DNA of 64,000 bases from Azorinus chamasolen (lineage: Eukaryota; Mollusca; Bivalvia; Cardiida; Solecurtidae): NCBI GenBank assembly GCA_963576725.1, contig OY755241.1:80263153-80327152 (forward strand), in the 5' to 3' direction. This document shows, one piece after another, positions 1 to 10,921 of the stretch (the first letter of the stretch is position 1; each line of letters begins with the position of its first letter). Under the pieces are notes generated by a model. It made no database searches and had not been told where the DNA came from. It saw nothing but the letters and a program-made list of their open reading frames with translations. The translations under genes and the position numbers were made by a program.

Positions 1-130
1 TAGATCTGTTTCTTTGCTTTCTAAAATCTCTACATTATTCCATCTTCCATATTTCTTTATAACTATTTTGTCCATGAATATTCAGTAGGTATTGAAATTT
101 GCAATAAACATAGAACAGGGAAAGGGTTAA
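1..130 (+). mobile_element. PB-A MITE, 3' part cut by window start
   Basis: The sequence matches the right arm of complete PB-A copies (for example 37620-37748), with TTCAGTAGGTATTGAAATTT and terminal AGGGAAAGGGTTAA. A degenerate PB-B left half follows directly to about 259. Confidence 0.8.
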
Positions 131-259
131 CCCATTACTCCATAAATACACCTTTCTATACCTTTACAAACAGAGTAGACCCAGAGTCTACAGGAACTGT
201 CAGATCTGAGTCGTTGCTGTTTGCAAAGGCTTACAAAGATGAGATTATCAAATAAACGT

Positions 260-489
260 TTAACCCATTCCCTCATATTTATGCCTTTTGACACCTTTGT
301 AAAAGGCACTTTTTGAAACCATTGTGATAAATAGAGCATTTTCTCCATAGGAGAAAATACTGCATTTATCACAGTGGTTTCAAAACTACACAATTCTAAA
401 AAAAATTCTTTTGTGTAGTAACTGCTCCTTTTCAGTAGATTTATTCAAAGAGGTTGGGTCTAAAAATAACCTCTGGGGGTATGGGTTAA
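260..489 (+). mobile_element. PB-C MITE
   Basis: TTAA-flanked, CCCATTCCCTCATATTTATG to ATGGG. The central hairpin around 320-385 (CATTGTGATAAATAGAGCA and its complement) has lost a few bases at the apex. Confidence 0.85.
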
Positions 490-749
490 ATCCAAAGTAT
501 AAAAGAATTAACATCTTTATTTTAACGATATAAATACAAAGTAACAATGCATATTAGAACTTGTTTAAGATTTATTCTTAGATTTTTTTAAATCTTTCTT
601 ATCGGGATTGGGGTGAATTTCAAATTTGGCTGTTTCAGTTGTTTTTAATTATATGGATTTAATTCAAACTTATTTCCTCATTTGTTAACCATTTCAACAC
701 CTTAAGGAGCTTTTGTCTGCTGCAATTCTAAAACTATATATTTCTTCTA

Positions 750-934
750 TACAGTAAAACCTCTCTATAACAACCATTAAATTGTGTTAATTAGATGGTA
801 TTTAGAGCAGGTTGCTGCTTAAAGCTCCTATAGGAGCGTTCTGTTTTACTTTCACCTTGCTTTAAGCAGCCACCTGCCTTTAACACAAAATACTTGGTGT
901 AATTTAGTGGGTGTTATAGAGAGGTTTTACTGTA
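750..934. mobile_element. PG (pogo-like) MITE
   Basis: TACAGTAAAACCTCTCTATA at the left and its complement ending CTGTA at the right, consistent with a TA target duplication. The left half of the internal palindrome is deleted. Confidence 0.8.
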
Positions 935-1005
935 TTATTTTGTAAAAAAAATGTATCCGAGTGTCAAGCAGTTTTGATATCTCATTAGAATTCGATTCAA
1001 ACTGT

Positions 1006-1390
1006 TTAACCCTTAACTCCATAAATTTAATAAATACACCTTTATGTGTCTTTGCAAACAGAGAAGACCCAGATCAGGGTCTGCTCTGTTTGCTTATGAA
1101 ATGGAATAGATATTCTACAGTTTCTGCAATGGCCAAAATTTCCTGTGCTATGTGCCATAATAAGAATTCATATGATTAGTATGAATTAATGATGTTATTA
1201 TTTGTTGTCACTTTATGAAACCATTGTGATAAATAGAGCATTTGCTCCTATAGGAGCAAATGCTCTATTTATCACAATGGTTTCAAACTACAAAATTCTA
1301 AAATTTTCCTTTTCTCTAGTTAATGCTCCTTTTCGGTAGGTTTATTCAAAGTGGTTGGATCTAAAAATAGCCTATGAGGTAATGGGTTAA
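1006..1390 (+). mobile_element. chimeric PB-B / PB-C MITE
   Basis: It starts as PB-B (TTAACCCTTAACTCCATAAA, core at 1060-1092 with the hairpin apex deleted) and from about 1206 continues as PB-C, ending AATGGGTTAA. TTAA is at both outer ends. Probably one element inserted in or recombined with another. Confidence 0.7.
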
Positions 1391-1914
1391 AAGGTCATCA
1401 CAGGTTAGTCCTTGGTGTTGAAAGGGTTTAACTTGTACAAACATCACATTTTAGTTGGGGTTTTTTTCTCTAATTTTCATCTTTATACCATTTTTAATAA
1501 ATTATTTTTCCTTCTTTCTTTTTTTTAAAAAATATATAAAATGATTTATTGGAAGTAGTTTTCAACTAAATGAGTTGTTTACAAATACAGAAAATATAAA
1601 TAGCGTACATGTATTATTATATTTACGGCAAAACATTTTAAAACTTCAGTATTACAAAACAAAACCTCTTTATATCGGAAAGATCATTTTTTGCTATTCT
1701 TTATAATATAGATAACTATGAATGAACTATCAATATAATTTATTCCTACCATTATATTCATTGTTTTTTTTATTTGTCTTCTCTGTATTTTTATTGGGAT
1801 GATGGCAGTATACTTCCAAAAAGGTTTGTAAGCTACAATTTGACACTCACCAACCTCTATTTGTTGTACAGCTTGTTGTGTTTTACTTGTCAACCTAACT
1901 TTGTAGTAGATGCT

Positions 1915-2150
1915 ATAACCCTTTCCTTCATATAAAAGCATTTTCTTGTATTTGCAAACAGAGTAGACTCAGATCAGATGGGAGCCATCTGATCAGGGTC
2001 TGCTCTGTTTGCTTTCAACATGATATAGATATGATTCTGCAGTTTTTATCAAAGTAAAACAATTCCTCGAAAAGTTAACATTATAAAACTTCGTCTCATT
2101 GATATTCATGATGTCATGATTTCATGACTATTGAACAGGGAAAGGGTTAA
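1915..2150 (+). mobile_element. PB-A/PB-B hybrid MITE
   Basis: The left end is PB-A-like (CCCTTTCCTTCATATAAAAG), the middle PB-B-like (ATATTCATGATGTCATGATT) and the end GGGAAAGGGTTAA. The core hairpin is at 1950-2012. Confidence 0.7.
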
Positions 2151-2526
2151 CCCATTTGGCACAAAAATACACTATGTACATTGCTGGCCAAGTTATTAAT
2201 TCTTTTCTTGCTATGATAAGGTTTTACTCAAACTCTCTAATATGATTTTATAATCTTGATTCATTTTTTTAGTTTTTGATAAACTAAAAGCTTTGTGACA
2301 ATTCCAGTCAAGTTATTATTACTTTTCTATCTATGATAAAATATTGCTCAAACACTCCAACTTCTTTCTTATTATCTAATTTGGTTTTTCATTTCGATAA
2401 ACTTAAAGCTGTGTGACTATCCCATTAAGGGTCAATTATTCCCTCTCGTCCCGCAGTTGCTGACTTCTATGATTCTGAATCTACTGGTAATTCTTTCTGT
2501 AATACTATCGTGTTTGTTTTTTTCAA

Positions 2527-2692
2527 TCGAACACAGCAGGGTCTGCTCTGTTTGCTAATGGAATTTGATAAGATCTGTTTCTTTAGTTTTTAAAATGGCT
2601 ATAATGTTCTATATTTTATTTTAACTATTTTGTCCATGAATATTCATTAGGTATTGAAATTTAATCTAAATGTCGAACAGGGAAAGGTTTAA
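2527..2692 (+). mobile_element. PB-A MITE, right half
   Basis: The left arm of the hairpin is missing. It runs from the right arm GCAGGGTCTGCTCTGTTTGC through the PB-A tail to GGGAAAGGTTTAA. Confidence 0.7.
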
Positions 2693-2744
2693 ATTTTGGT
2701 TTAGAATGTTAATACTTTGTTTTGGTATTGGACATTGATACAAG

Positions 2745-3115
2745 ATGTTGATTCAGGAAACTGGTGCAGTTGATACAAGGTCTTGGTTGATGATACTGGT
2801 GCAGTTGATACAAGGTATTGGTTGAGGATACTAGTGCAGTTGATACAAGGTCTTGGTTGAAGATATTGGTGCAGTTGATACAAGGTCTTGGTTGAGGAAA
2901 CTGGTGCAGTTGATACAAGGTCTTGGTTGAGGATACTAAGATACAAGGTCTTGGTTGAGGATAGTGGTGCAGTTGATACAAGGTCTTGTTTGAGGAAACT
3001 GGTGCAGTTGATACAAGGTCTTGGTTGAGGATAATGGTGCAGTTGATACAAGGTCTTGGTTGAAGATACTGGTGCAAATGATACAAGGTCTTGGTTGAGG
3101 ATACTGGTGCAGGTT
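2745..3115 (+). repeat. 35-bp minisatellite, about 10 units
   Basis: The unit contains GGTGCAGTTGATACAAGGTC and TTGGTTGAGGATACT, period 35 bp (2760 to 2795 and so on), with one truncated unit near 2935. The long minus-strand open frames here are a by-product of the array. Confidence 0.95.
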
Positions 3116-3323
3116 TTTCAGTCAATGATATTGATACAGGGTGTGCATGGTTAAACAATTTTTAAATATTTCAATATCAGAATTTGATTATGAAATTATG
3201 AAATAATTATACCAAGTATAAAAGTTTGAGATACCTGATAGAGACAACTTTTGAAACATTTAAAAAAAGTGTAGACTTATACCAAATGGCACCTGTTGGG
3301 GTTTGTTGTGTTTGGTTGTGGAA

Positions 3324-3527
3324 TACTGTAAAACCTATCTATAATGGCCACTAAACTACATCCAGTCTTTTGAGTTAAAGACAGGTGGCTGCTTATAGCA
3401 AGATGAAAGTAAAACAGAGCACTCCTATAGAAGAGCTTTCTGCTTGACTTTATCCTGCGATAAGCAGCTTCTTGCCCCAAAAGATCTAAATTCTTCTTTT
3501 CTAAAAGTTCGGCTTTAGAGAGAGTTT
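3324..3527. mobile_element. degenerate PG MITE
   Basis: ACTGTAAAACCTATCTATAA with internal AGGTGGCTGCTTATAGCAAG and an imperfect central hairpin near 3427. The right end is eroded; a further pogo-like terminus (TATAACGAGTGTTCACTGCA) sits near 3581-3600. Confidence 0.6.
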
Positions 3528-3626
3528 GTTTCCAAAATTTATTGTCAATATTATGAATATTCTGTTATAGCGAATGTCGTTATAACGAGTGTTCACTGCA
3601 ATTTTGAAATTGGTGATACCGGTATA

Positions 3627-3835
3627 TACAGTAAAACCCCGCTAATGCGACCACTTAATAAACAGCCACTGATGTCGTCTAAAGCAGGTGGTTGCTTAAT
3701 GCAGGACGAAAGTTATGCAGAAAGCTCCTATAGGAGCTTTCTGCATAACTTTCGTCCTGCATTAAGCTACCACCTGCCTCTGCCACCCAGAATTATGCCC
3801 ATTTTTGCTGGTCGCATTAGCGGGGTTTTACTGTA
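3627..3835. mobile_element. PG MITE, nearly intact
   Basis: TA-flanked, CAGTAAAACCCCGCTAATGC to its complement ending in CTG. The inner foldback from about 3685 to 3772 is nearly perfect, with apex AGCTCCTATAGGAGCT. Confidence 0.9.
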
Positions 3836-4139
3836 TATAGTTATTTTTGTGCCAAATTGGGTTAAACTATATCAGCTGTATCTTTATTATTAGTGTTAGA
3901 TTATTTTTCATTACTTTTTATATGATAGATAAGTTCACATATATATATACGTTAGAGTCCTGTTATCATTTTAGATCTATGTATTCTTTTGTTGTAATAT
4001 GACACACTGATCAAACAAGCGCTTAAAACACAAGCAGATGCCGTATAATGTAATATGACACAGTGGTCAACCATGTGCTTAGAACACAAGCAAATACATG
4101 TACCTTGTTGGTCAGTGTGTGCAAGAATCACCAGCATTT

Positions 4140-4350
4140 TAGCCCTTTGACTGTGAGAAAGAAGTGTACTAGCATTAGCAAACAGTCTAGATCTAGATCA
4201 AAGGGCCCGAGCAGAGCCCTCTGACCGTGGTCTGCACTGTTTGCCATTCTCAATCCTCCAGTATACTGAATGAACCAGTCCATTAACTCTTTACTCCATT
4301 ACTGTTCATGCCAAGCATAATAACATCATAGATATTAAATAACTGAACTT
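4140..4350. mobile_element. degenerate PB-type fragments
   Basis: A PB-F-like hairpin (AGCAAACAGTCTAGATCTAG to GTGGTCTGCACTGTTTGCC) is followed at 4285 by a PB-B left end (TTAACTCTTTACTCCATTAC). Confidence 0.5.
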
Positions 4351-4364
4351 TTATAAAATCGCTA

Positions 4365-4580
4365 TTAACTCTTTGCACCCTAGGTAATTTTTCATCTGCA
4401 ACAATTGTCGTCTGCTTCAATTCTTAAAATTAACTTTCTCTCATTTTTTTTTTCAAAAATATGGTCATGATGACAAACAGTTTGGATCCTGATGAGGCAC
4501 CTCATTATGCAGTGTCTCATCTGGATCCAAACTGTTTGCATAGGTAATCACAGGTTCGCCGCTAGCGTGCAAAGAGTTGA
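4365..4580 (+). mobile_element. PB-D2 MITE
   Basis: TTAACTCTTTGCACCC to GCGTGCAAAGAGTTGA. The central hairpin is AAACAGTTTGGATCCTGATG opposite TCTCATCTGGATCCAAACTG. Confidence 0.85.
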
Positions 4581-4614
4581 CAAGGCAATTTTCTATCATG
4601 AAAGAAACTGAAAT

Positions 4615-4855
4615 TTGATAAATATTATTCCATAAGCAAACAGAGCAGACCCTGATCAGACGGCTCCTATAGGAGCCGTCTGATCTGATCTACTCTGTTT
4701 GCAAAGGCGTACTTTTTCGTGGGCAATTTTTAAAAATAAACTAATTTATATTCATGATACCATTGTTTATTATGTACATGAATATTCATGGAGTTAATGG
4801 CTAATACTCCTAGTATCATTATTTCTTACTTGCATATTCATGAGGCAAAGGGATA
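4615..4855 (-). mobile_element. PB-B MITE, reversed, eroded ends
   Basis: The hairpin at 4634-4704 has apex GGCTCCTATAGGAGCC; the flanks carry PB-B ATTCATGATAC and AATATTCATGGAG segments. Confidence 0.6.
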
Positions 4856-5050
4856 ATAGTTCAGACCGTCTGTTCATCCTTGCTTGTATATCACCATCGG
4901 CTTTAGATGCTTGAATAGAACTGTATATTCACCTCTTGTACACTCTGCAAATGTCCTTTCGAAAAATTTATTTCAGTGTATTCAGCAGTTAGAATCTTGA
5001 TAAGACACCAAGCTTTATATCACCTCTATATTCGTCATGTTGCAAACATG

Positions 5051-5298
5051 TTAACCCTTTACTCCATGAATATGCTTTTCTACACCTTTGCAAACAGAGC
5101 AGACCCAGATCAGATGGCTCCAGTAGGAGCCGTCTGATCAGGGTCTGCTCTGTTTGGTTATGATACAATATAGATATAATTTTATAGGTTCTGCCATGGC
5201 AAAGTGCATGTGTCATTAGGCTATTATAATAAATTAATCTAATTGATATTCATGATGTCATTATTTCTAACATGAATATTCATGGAGGAAAGGGTTAA
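5051..5298 (+). mobile_element. PB-B MITE, complete
   Basis: TTAACCCTTTACTCCATGAA to GGAGGAAAGGGTTAA, with hairpin core 5092-5156. It is followed by a partial PB-A-like left end at about 5310-5400. Confidence 0.9.
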
Positions 5299-5639
5299 AT
5301 CAATTTCAGAACCCTTTCCCTCAAATAAACACCTTTTGACACCTTTACAAACTGAATAGACTCGAATCAGATCATTCATTCACTAGAGCTTTGTTGCTTT
5401 ATGTCAGTTTTTCTATGTTCTAATATTTTGTTGATTTCTTTAACAGGTGGGGGAGAGTGAAATAGAATTAGTAGTTTATACGTGTTTGAATATATTTCTG
5501 ACTTTAATAACATGGGCACTTATACTTTCTTGCAGTGTGTGAGTGAGTTGGTGTTATGAAGATTCATTACCCTAAATATTCAGGCAAATTTAGGCAAATA
5601 TCAAGGAACAGTTTGATCAAGGTCTCTGTTATTTACTAC

Positions 5640-5832
5640 CAGTGGTCCAGAAATGATAAGATGTGTAAATTAAAACATTTTCGAGAATAACTTCTTTATT
5701 TCTCCACCAAACCCTATGTTGTGACCACTCATTAGAATCGTCTCAAAGAGACGATTCTAATGAGTGGTCACAACATAGGGTTTTTGTTGAGAAATTACAA
5801 TTGTATTTTTGAGTATGCACCCTTTTCTGTTG
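5640..5832. mobile_element. G-type MITE
   Basis: Foldback CCAAACCCTATGTTGTGACC with its exact complement around apex CGTCTCAAAGAGACG (near 5740-5760). Outer parts match other G copies, including GAGTATGCACCCTTTTCTGT. Confidence 0.8.
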
Positions 5833-6007
5833 CTTTTATTACCGTATTCCAAAATAGACTTATTCACTTGTATTCACTGTACAAACGTATTATCTGGAGA
5901 CTGAGTGTCTAAATATTTAGGGTATATCATTATAACGTCCATTATAATTCATTACATGTAACAGAATGCATCTTTTTTGCAGCTCTTGTAGGTATTTGAC
6001 CTTGTAA

Positions 6008-6185
6008 TTATGCAGTCTATAGATAAGATATGAAAATAAAAACCTTTTTTAACAATACCTCCTTTATTTCTCCTCCAATCCCCATGTTGCGATCACTCTT
6101 CAGAATCGTCTCAAATCAGTAATTCTAAAGAGTGGTCGCAACATAGGGTTTGGGCGGAGAAATGTGGATTTTAGAATAGCTGTAA
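6008..6185. mobile_element. G-type MITE, diverged
   Basis: Arms CCCATGTTGCGATCACTCTT and AAGAGTGGTCGCAACATAGG around a damaged apex near 6115. Confidence 0.7.
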
Positions 6186-6240
6186 ATATGTGTTCAAAAT
6201 ATTTCAAAATGTTTATGTTGTTGAACTCCTTTTTTGACAG

Positions 6241-6273
6241 GCTTCGTACAATGACCTGACCAAAGAGCCTATT
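6241..6273 (+). CDS. possible 33-nt micro-exon upstream of the ankyrin exon
   Basis: A good pyrimidine tract ending in TTTTTTGACAG is followed by eleven codons reading ASYNDLTKEPI and then a GTAGGT donor, the same donor hexamer used by exon 2. Phase 0 at both ends joins cleanly to exon 1, which starts EMFD. The segment is not part of any repeat family in the window. It is very short, I do not recognise it as ankyrin sequence, and the match may be chance. Confidence 0.25.
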
Positions 6274-6481
6274 GTAGGTGTTTTTTTGCGGTTTGCCACC
6301 AAGAGTTGTATACCCTGCCGTCTACTACTATTTCCTTTCTTGCTAACTTCAATACCTTAGTCAGCTAAAATTATGTCTGCCTGAATTCTGTCTTTTATAA
6401 CTCACTCAACTTTGTCTGCTTGGAGATACCATAGTTAAAAATTGCCTTTAATTAGTCGCCTATAAAGAAAGGAAGAGAGTC

Positions 6482-6731
6482 TTAACCCTTCGCTTGCTGA
6501 ATTTTAAAATACATGTCTCCTTCTTTACCCATGCCCTGTTGTATAATTACATATATCTTCACTGTGTACAAGTATTTCACTATGAAATCACTGCTGTGGA
6601 GTGCACTGGTTGCACAATCAATTTGTAAATAGTGCAGACCCTGATGAGACAGCTCCTGCAGGAGCTGTCTTATCTGGGTCTTCACTATTTACAGTTATGT
6701 ATATTGACGTGAATAGCAAGCGAAGGGTTAA
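6482..6731 (+). mobile_element. PB-E MITE, complete
   Basis: TTAACCCTTCGCTTGCTGAA to AGCAAGCGAAGGGTTAA. The hairpin AAATAGTGCAGACCCTGATG with apex AGCTCCTGCAGGAGCT lies off-centre towards the right. Confidence 0.9.
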
Positions 6732-6754
6732 TACAAAACAGTATGCTAACTTGT

Positions 6755-6945
6755 AATTCTCTCAGTGCAGGAAACATTAGTCACTTACGTTCTTTGCAAA
6801 CAGTGTAGACCCAGATTAGAGTACACTCTCCTCAGGGTCTGCACCATTTCTCATGTTACATTTTTTTTATAAAAAAAACCCTACATATTCATGGAAAGCT
6901 TGACCTGTTTGGATTTTGGAATATTCAACATTGAAAGTGTTAATT
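6755..6945 (+). mobile_element. PB-F MITE, eroded
   Basis: TTTGCAAACAGTGTAGACCC hairpin, the AAACCCTACATATTCATGGA segment and a PB-F-like tail ending GTGTTAAT. Confidence 0.65.
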
Positions 6946-7039
6946 CATAATTTTAAACTACTACTGGTTTTTTGAATTTGATTTTCAGATAATTTTTTCG
7001 CTTCTATTTTTTTCAAATCCTCAAGCATTATGGGGGTGT

Positions 7040-7260
7040 CTAACCCATTGCAAACAGATTTGACTCAAATCAGACAGTTTCTCTAGAAACTCTCTGTTCA
7101 GTGTCTGCTTTATTTGCTTACAAACTAATATATATAGATTTCTACGAATTCTGTCATTGTCAAAATTCATTTCGAGGGCTTAGTGCAAAACTATTCTAAC
7201 TCCTTCACAAAGTGAAGGAGTTAGAATAGTGATAAACATAGAACAGGGAATGGGTTTAAT
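7040..7260 (+). mobile_element. PB-B-like MITE with an H element inside
   Basis: The core hairpin is at 7050-7120. From 7172 an H palindrome (GAGGGCTTAGTGCAAAACTA, TCCTTCACAAAGTGAAGGA) interrupts it. The end is GGGAATGGGTTTAA. Confidence 0.6.
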
Positions 7261-7496
7261 AACTGGCATTCAAATGGTTGACACTCCTCTAATGCACAGC
7301 TCAGTGTGATTATTTATTTGAGGATCAAGTCATATGAAAAATAAGTTATTCTATCTAAATAAGAACCCAATAAGCTAGCCAAAGTCTAACCTTTACCTTA
7401 TAGGATACACATTTTAACCCTTTTGACGCCAAATTTCTAATTGCCATTTGCAATCCTGAGTTTTGTTAAAACATTTCGCTAAATTAAGGAAATGAT

Positions 7497-7669
7497 ACCG
7501 TCTGATCAGGGTCTGCTCTGTTTGCTAATGGACTTCTAAAAAGATCTGTTACTTTACTTCTAAAATGTCTACAATGTTCTACCTTCCATATTTCGTTATA
7601 ACTGTTTTGTTAATGTATATTCAGTAGGTATTGAAATTTAGCCTAAATACAGAGCAGGGAAAGGGTTAA
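7497..7669 (+). mobile_element. PB-A MITE, right half
   Basis: It begins in the right hairpin arm (CCGTCTGATCAGGGTCTGCT) and ends AGGGAAAGGGTTAA. The terminal TTAA is shared with the next element. Confidence 0.8.
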
Positions 7670-7895
7670 CCCTTTCCTGATTGAATACTCATTTAAGAAC
7701 TAATTATATCATGAATTTTTATTAGCTGAGTGTTTATAATGGCATATGTACACATGAAGTTTTTGTTATTAGTAAAGACTGTAGAGGTATGGGACGGTAA
7801 TGATTTCATACGCAAACAGAGCAAACCCTGACCAGATGGAGTATGTATGAATCATCTGATCTGGGTCAACTGTGTTTGCAACTTTGCATAGTCTC
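7666..7895 (-). mobile_element. PB-B MITE, reversed, diverged
   Basis: TTAACCCTTTCCTGATTGAA, then the PB-B middle (TCATGAATTTTTATTAGCTG) and hairpin 7812-7880 with a damaged apex. Confidence 0.7.
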
Positions 7896-8033
7896 AGAAG
7901 GCATCTCTATCAAGTAAAGTGATAGGAAAAAACATTGCTACTTCTTGCCCATTCAATGACAACTTTATCTATTTGCAAGACAAAACAACAGAAAACTGAT
8001 CTCAGTCCATTCTGTTTGCAACCATTTAATTGG

Positions 8034-8329
8034 CACATTTGCAAATAGAGTATACGTAGGCAAAGATCAGATGGCTCCTGTAGGAATCGCATGGTTAGGG
8101 TCTGCTCTGTTTGCTTTTGAAATATCGTATGTCTGCATGATTGTATTTCCATAGTTTCTGCCAGTATGGTACTTTAAAGTTGCCACTGTGGAAAAGCAGC
8201 TGATACTGAATATTCATCAAAAATAGATATAAAGAAATATGGATGTGAAACATTGTAGGAGCCTTCTGATCTGGGTTTACTCTGTTTGCAAATGTGTGAA
8301 AACACATTTAAATGAGGGAAAGGGTTAAT
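8034..8329 (+). mobile_element. composite PB-type MITE remnants
   Basis: One hairpin at about 8037-8115 (PB-B-like) and a second half-hairpin leading to a reversed PB-A end, ATGAGGGAAAGGGTTAA at 8329. Confidence 0.6.
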
Positions 8330-8529
8330 TGAAAGTAAATGTCCATCCTGTTATAACCCCAATCCCCATTATCACTGATTGACCTACTAAAAATAATGAT
8401 ATAAAATTATGAAATATTGAATTATCCCTATACATTAAAACTTTACATTAAATTTAGTATAAATATTCAGTCTCTGAGACAGGTGGCAGTTTTAAATGCA
8501 GGGTGAAAGTCATGCAGAAAGCTTCTGTT

Positions 8530-9705
8530 TGTTGTATAAAGGGTTAAATGCTCTACTTGTGGTATAAAGGGCTAAATGCCATATTTGTAGTACAAAAGGA
8601 TAAATGCCCTGCTTGTAATACAAAGGGTAAAATGCCCTACTTGTACAAAGGGTTAAATGCTCCACTTGTAGTACAAATGGTTAAATGCCATACTTGTATA
8701 AAGGGTTAAATGCCCTACTTGTACAAATGATTAAATATCCTACTTGTAGTACAAAGGGTTAAATGTCCTGCTTGTAGTACAAAGGGTTAAATGTCCTACT
8801 TGTAATACAAAGGATTAAATTCCCTACTTGTACAAAGGGTTAAATGCCCCACTTGTGGTACAAAGGGTTAAATGCCCCACTTGTACAAAGGGTTAAATGC
8901 CCCACTTGTAGTACAAAGGGTTAAATGCTCTGCTAGTAGTACAAAGGATTAAATGCCTTACTTTTAGTACTTTTAGTACAAAGGGTTAAATGCCTTACTT
9001 TTAGTACTTTTAGTACAAAGGGTTAAATGTCCTAATTGTAATACAAAGGTTAAATGCCGTAATTGTACAAAGGTTAAATGCCCCACTTGTAGTACAAAGG
9101 ATTAAATGCCCCACTTGTAGTACAAAGGGTTAAATGCCTTACTTTTAGTACAAAGGGCTACATACCTTACTTTTAGTACCATGAGTACAAAGAGTTTAAT
9201 GCCTTACTTTTAGAACAAAGGGTTAAATGCCTTTCTTTAGTACTTGTAGTACAAAGGGTTAAATGCCTAACTTTTAGTAATAAGGGTTAAATGCCTTACT
9301 TTGTAGTACTTTTAGTACAATGGGTTAAATGACTTACTTTTAGTACCTTTAGTACAAAGGGTTAAATGCCTTACTTTCAGTACAAAGAGTTAAATGCTAT
9401 ACTTTTAGTACTTTTAATACAAGGGTTAAATGCCTTACTTTGTAGTACAATTTAAGGATTAAATGCTTTACGTTTAGTGCTCTTAGGACAAAGAGTTAAA
9501 TGCCTTACATTATAGTACAAAGGAGTAAATGCTTTACTTTTAGTATTTTTAATACAAAGGGTTTAATGCCTTATTTATAGTACTTTTAGTACAAAGGACG
9601 AAATGCCTTACTTTTAGTACAAAGGGTTAAATACCCTGTTTGTAGTACAAAGGGTTAGATACCCTGCTTGTAGTACAAAGGGTTAAATGCCCTGCTTGTA
9701 GCACA
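8530..9705 (+). repeat. 28-bp minisatellite, about 35-40 units
   Basis: The unit is close to ACAAAGGGTTAAATGCCCTA plus CTTGTAGT. The left part has CCCTACTTGT units, the right part CCTTACTTTTAGTA units and short internal duplications, so there are two sub-arrays. The core AAGGGTTAA resembles the MITE end. Confidence 0.95.
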
Positions 9706-9802
9706 TGCTGTTTGGCATTGGCATTAGAATATTTATACTTTCGAGTTTAATGTTTACCCTTGCAAACATATCTGAAGGTTCTTATAATATAAAAGACACA
9801 TT

Positions 9803-9886
9803 GAGGGCTTGGTGCAAAACTATTGTAACTCCTTCACTTTATGAAGGTGAAGGAGTTACAATAGTTTTGCACCAAGCCCTTAACAT
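9803..9886. mobile_element. H-type palindrome
   Basis: GAGGGCTTGGTGCAAAACTA and its complement around TCCTTCACTTTATGAAGGTGAAGGA (apex part duplicated). A near-perfect foldback. Confidence 0.85.
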
Positions 9887-10046
9887 GTTCTCATGTGACA
9901 TAAATTATCCTATCCAGTGTTTTTTTGTAATATCCTGTCAAAAAATGAAAATCAGTATAAATCAAAATTATTTTTATTTGTATGGCTTTTGAAACATATA
10001 TAACTATTTATTGTCACACATCTATTTCTATTCTTGTGAATATGTT

Positions 10047-10624
10047 CACCCCATTCACTCATAGACTATTTTTAGACCGAACTTCTTTCAATAAATCTAC
10101 TGAAAATGAGCATTTACTAGGGAAAAGGGAATTTCTTAGAATTGGTTAGTTTTGAAACCATTGTGAAAATTATTAAGAGCATTTGATCCCATGGAGCAAA
10201 TGCTCTATTTATCACAATGGCTTTAGAAAGTGACTCTTATATAAGTGTCAATAGGTGTCAATATGATTAGAAAGTGACTCTTATATAACTGTCAATAGAT
10301 GTCAATATGAGGGAATAGCTTTAGAAAGTGACTCTTATATAAGGAATGGCTTTAGAAAGTGACTCTTATATAAGTGTCAATAGATGTCAATATGAGGGAA
10401 TGGCTTTAGAAAGTGACTCTTATATAAGTGTCAATAGATGTCAGTATGAGGGAATGGCTTTAGAAAGTGACTCTTATATAAGTGTCAATAGATGTCAATA
10501 TGAGGGAATGGCTTTAGAAAGTGACTCTTATATAAGTGTCAATAGATGTCAATATGAGGGAATGGCTTTAGAAAGTGACTCTTATATAAGTGTCAATAGA
10601 TGTCAGTATGAGGGAATGGGTTAA
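10047..10624 (-). mobile_element. PB-C MITE, reversed, with an internally amplified tail
   Basis: The left end CCCCATTCACTCATAGACTA, AATAAATCTACTGAAAATGA and the central hairpin near 10195 are normal PB-C. The part after the hairpin has been amplified as a 54-bp array. It ends GGGAATGGGTTAA. Confidence 0.85.
10219..10620 (+). repeat. 54-bp minisatellite inside a PB-C MITE
   Basis: Units GAATGGCTTTAGAAAGTGAC, TCTTATATAAGTGTCAATAG, ATGTCAATATGAGG occur about seven times, some truncated. Because 54 is a multiple of three, an 18-residue repeat frame appears; it is not a gene. Confidence 0.95.
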
Positions 10625-10876
10625 AGTGGTAGAATATACTTCAAAAGCATTTTAAGAATGCCTAAAAATTACATAATCTCATTTGTTTATAGGATGGAAA
10701 GAAGTATTTTAGCAGAAAACCAATCGGAAAACGCCTGCATGTGTTTGATATATCTAAGACTCAATGTTATTTGCCAATGTATTAACATTTATTCGGTTTG
10801 CGTTTTAGTTTTGTAACTGTCAACATTAATATTCATGATGAAAATGAGGGTTATTATGATGATGACCTTTAGCAAA

Positions 10877-10878
10877 CA

Positions 10879-10909
<31 letters not shown>

Positions 10910-10912
10910 AAC
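10877..10912. repeat. poly-C then poly-A tract
   Basis: About 23 C followed by about 11 A, directly before a PB-C element. A homopolymer tract, prone to length error in assembly. Confidence 0.9.
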
Positions 10913-10921
10913 CCCAAAAAA

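Noticed and set aside
2701..3158. Minus-strand proline/cysteine-rich repeat frames
   Set aside because: Produced by the 35-bp minisatellite; period 35 cycles through all three frames.
5448..5545. Possible exon after TTTCTTTAACAG, reading VGESEIELVVYT
   Set aside because: No suitable donor, no family resemblance, ends in a stop.
6484..6685. Recurrent frames containing LLQELSHQGLHYLQ-type peptides (also 39124, 40387, 49830)
   Set aside because: They are translations of the PB-E hairpin, found wherever that MITE occurs; not a gene family.
8530..9705. Telomere-like GGGTTA repeats
   Set aside because: The period is 28 bp with one GGGTTA per unit, not a tandem hexamer.
10346..10624. 92-residue open frame with a perfect 18-residue repeat
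   Set aside because: It is the translation of a 54-bp minisatellite inside a PB-C MITE; there is no splice or start context.
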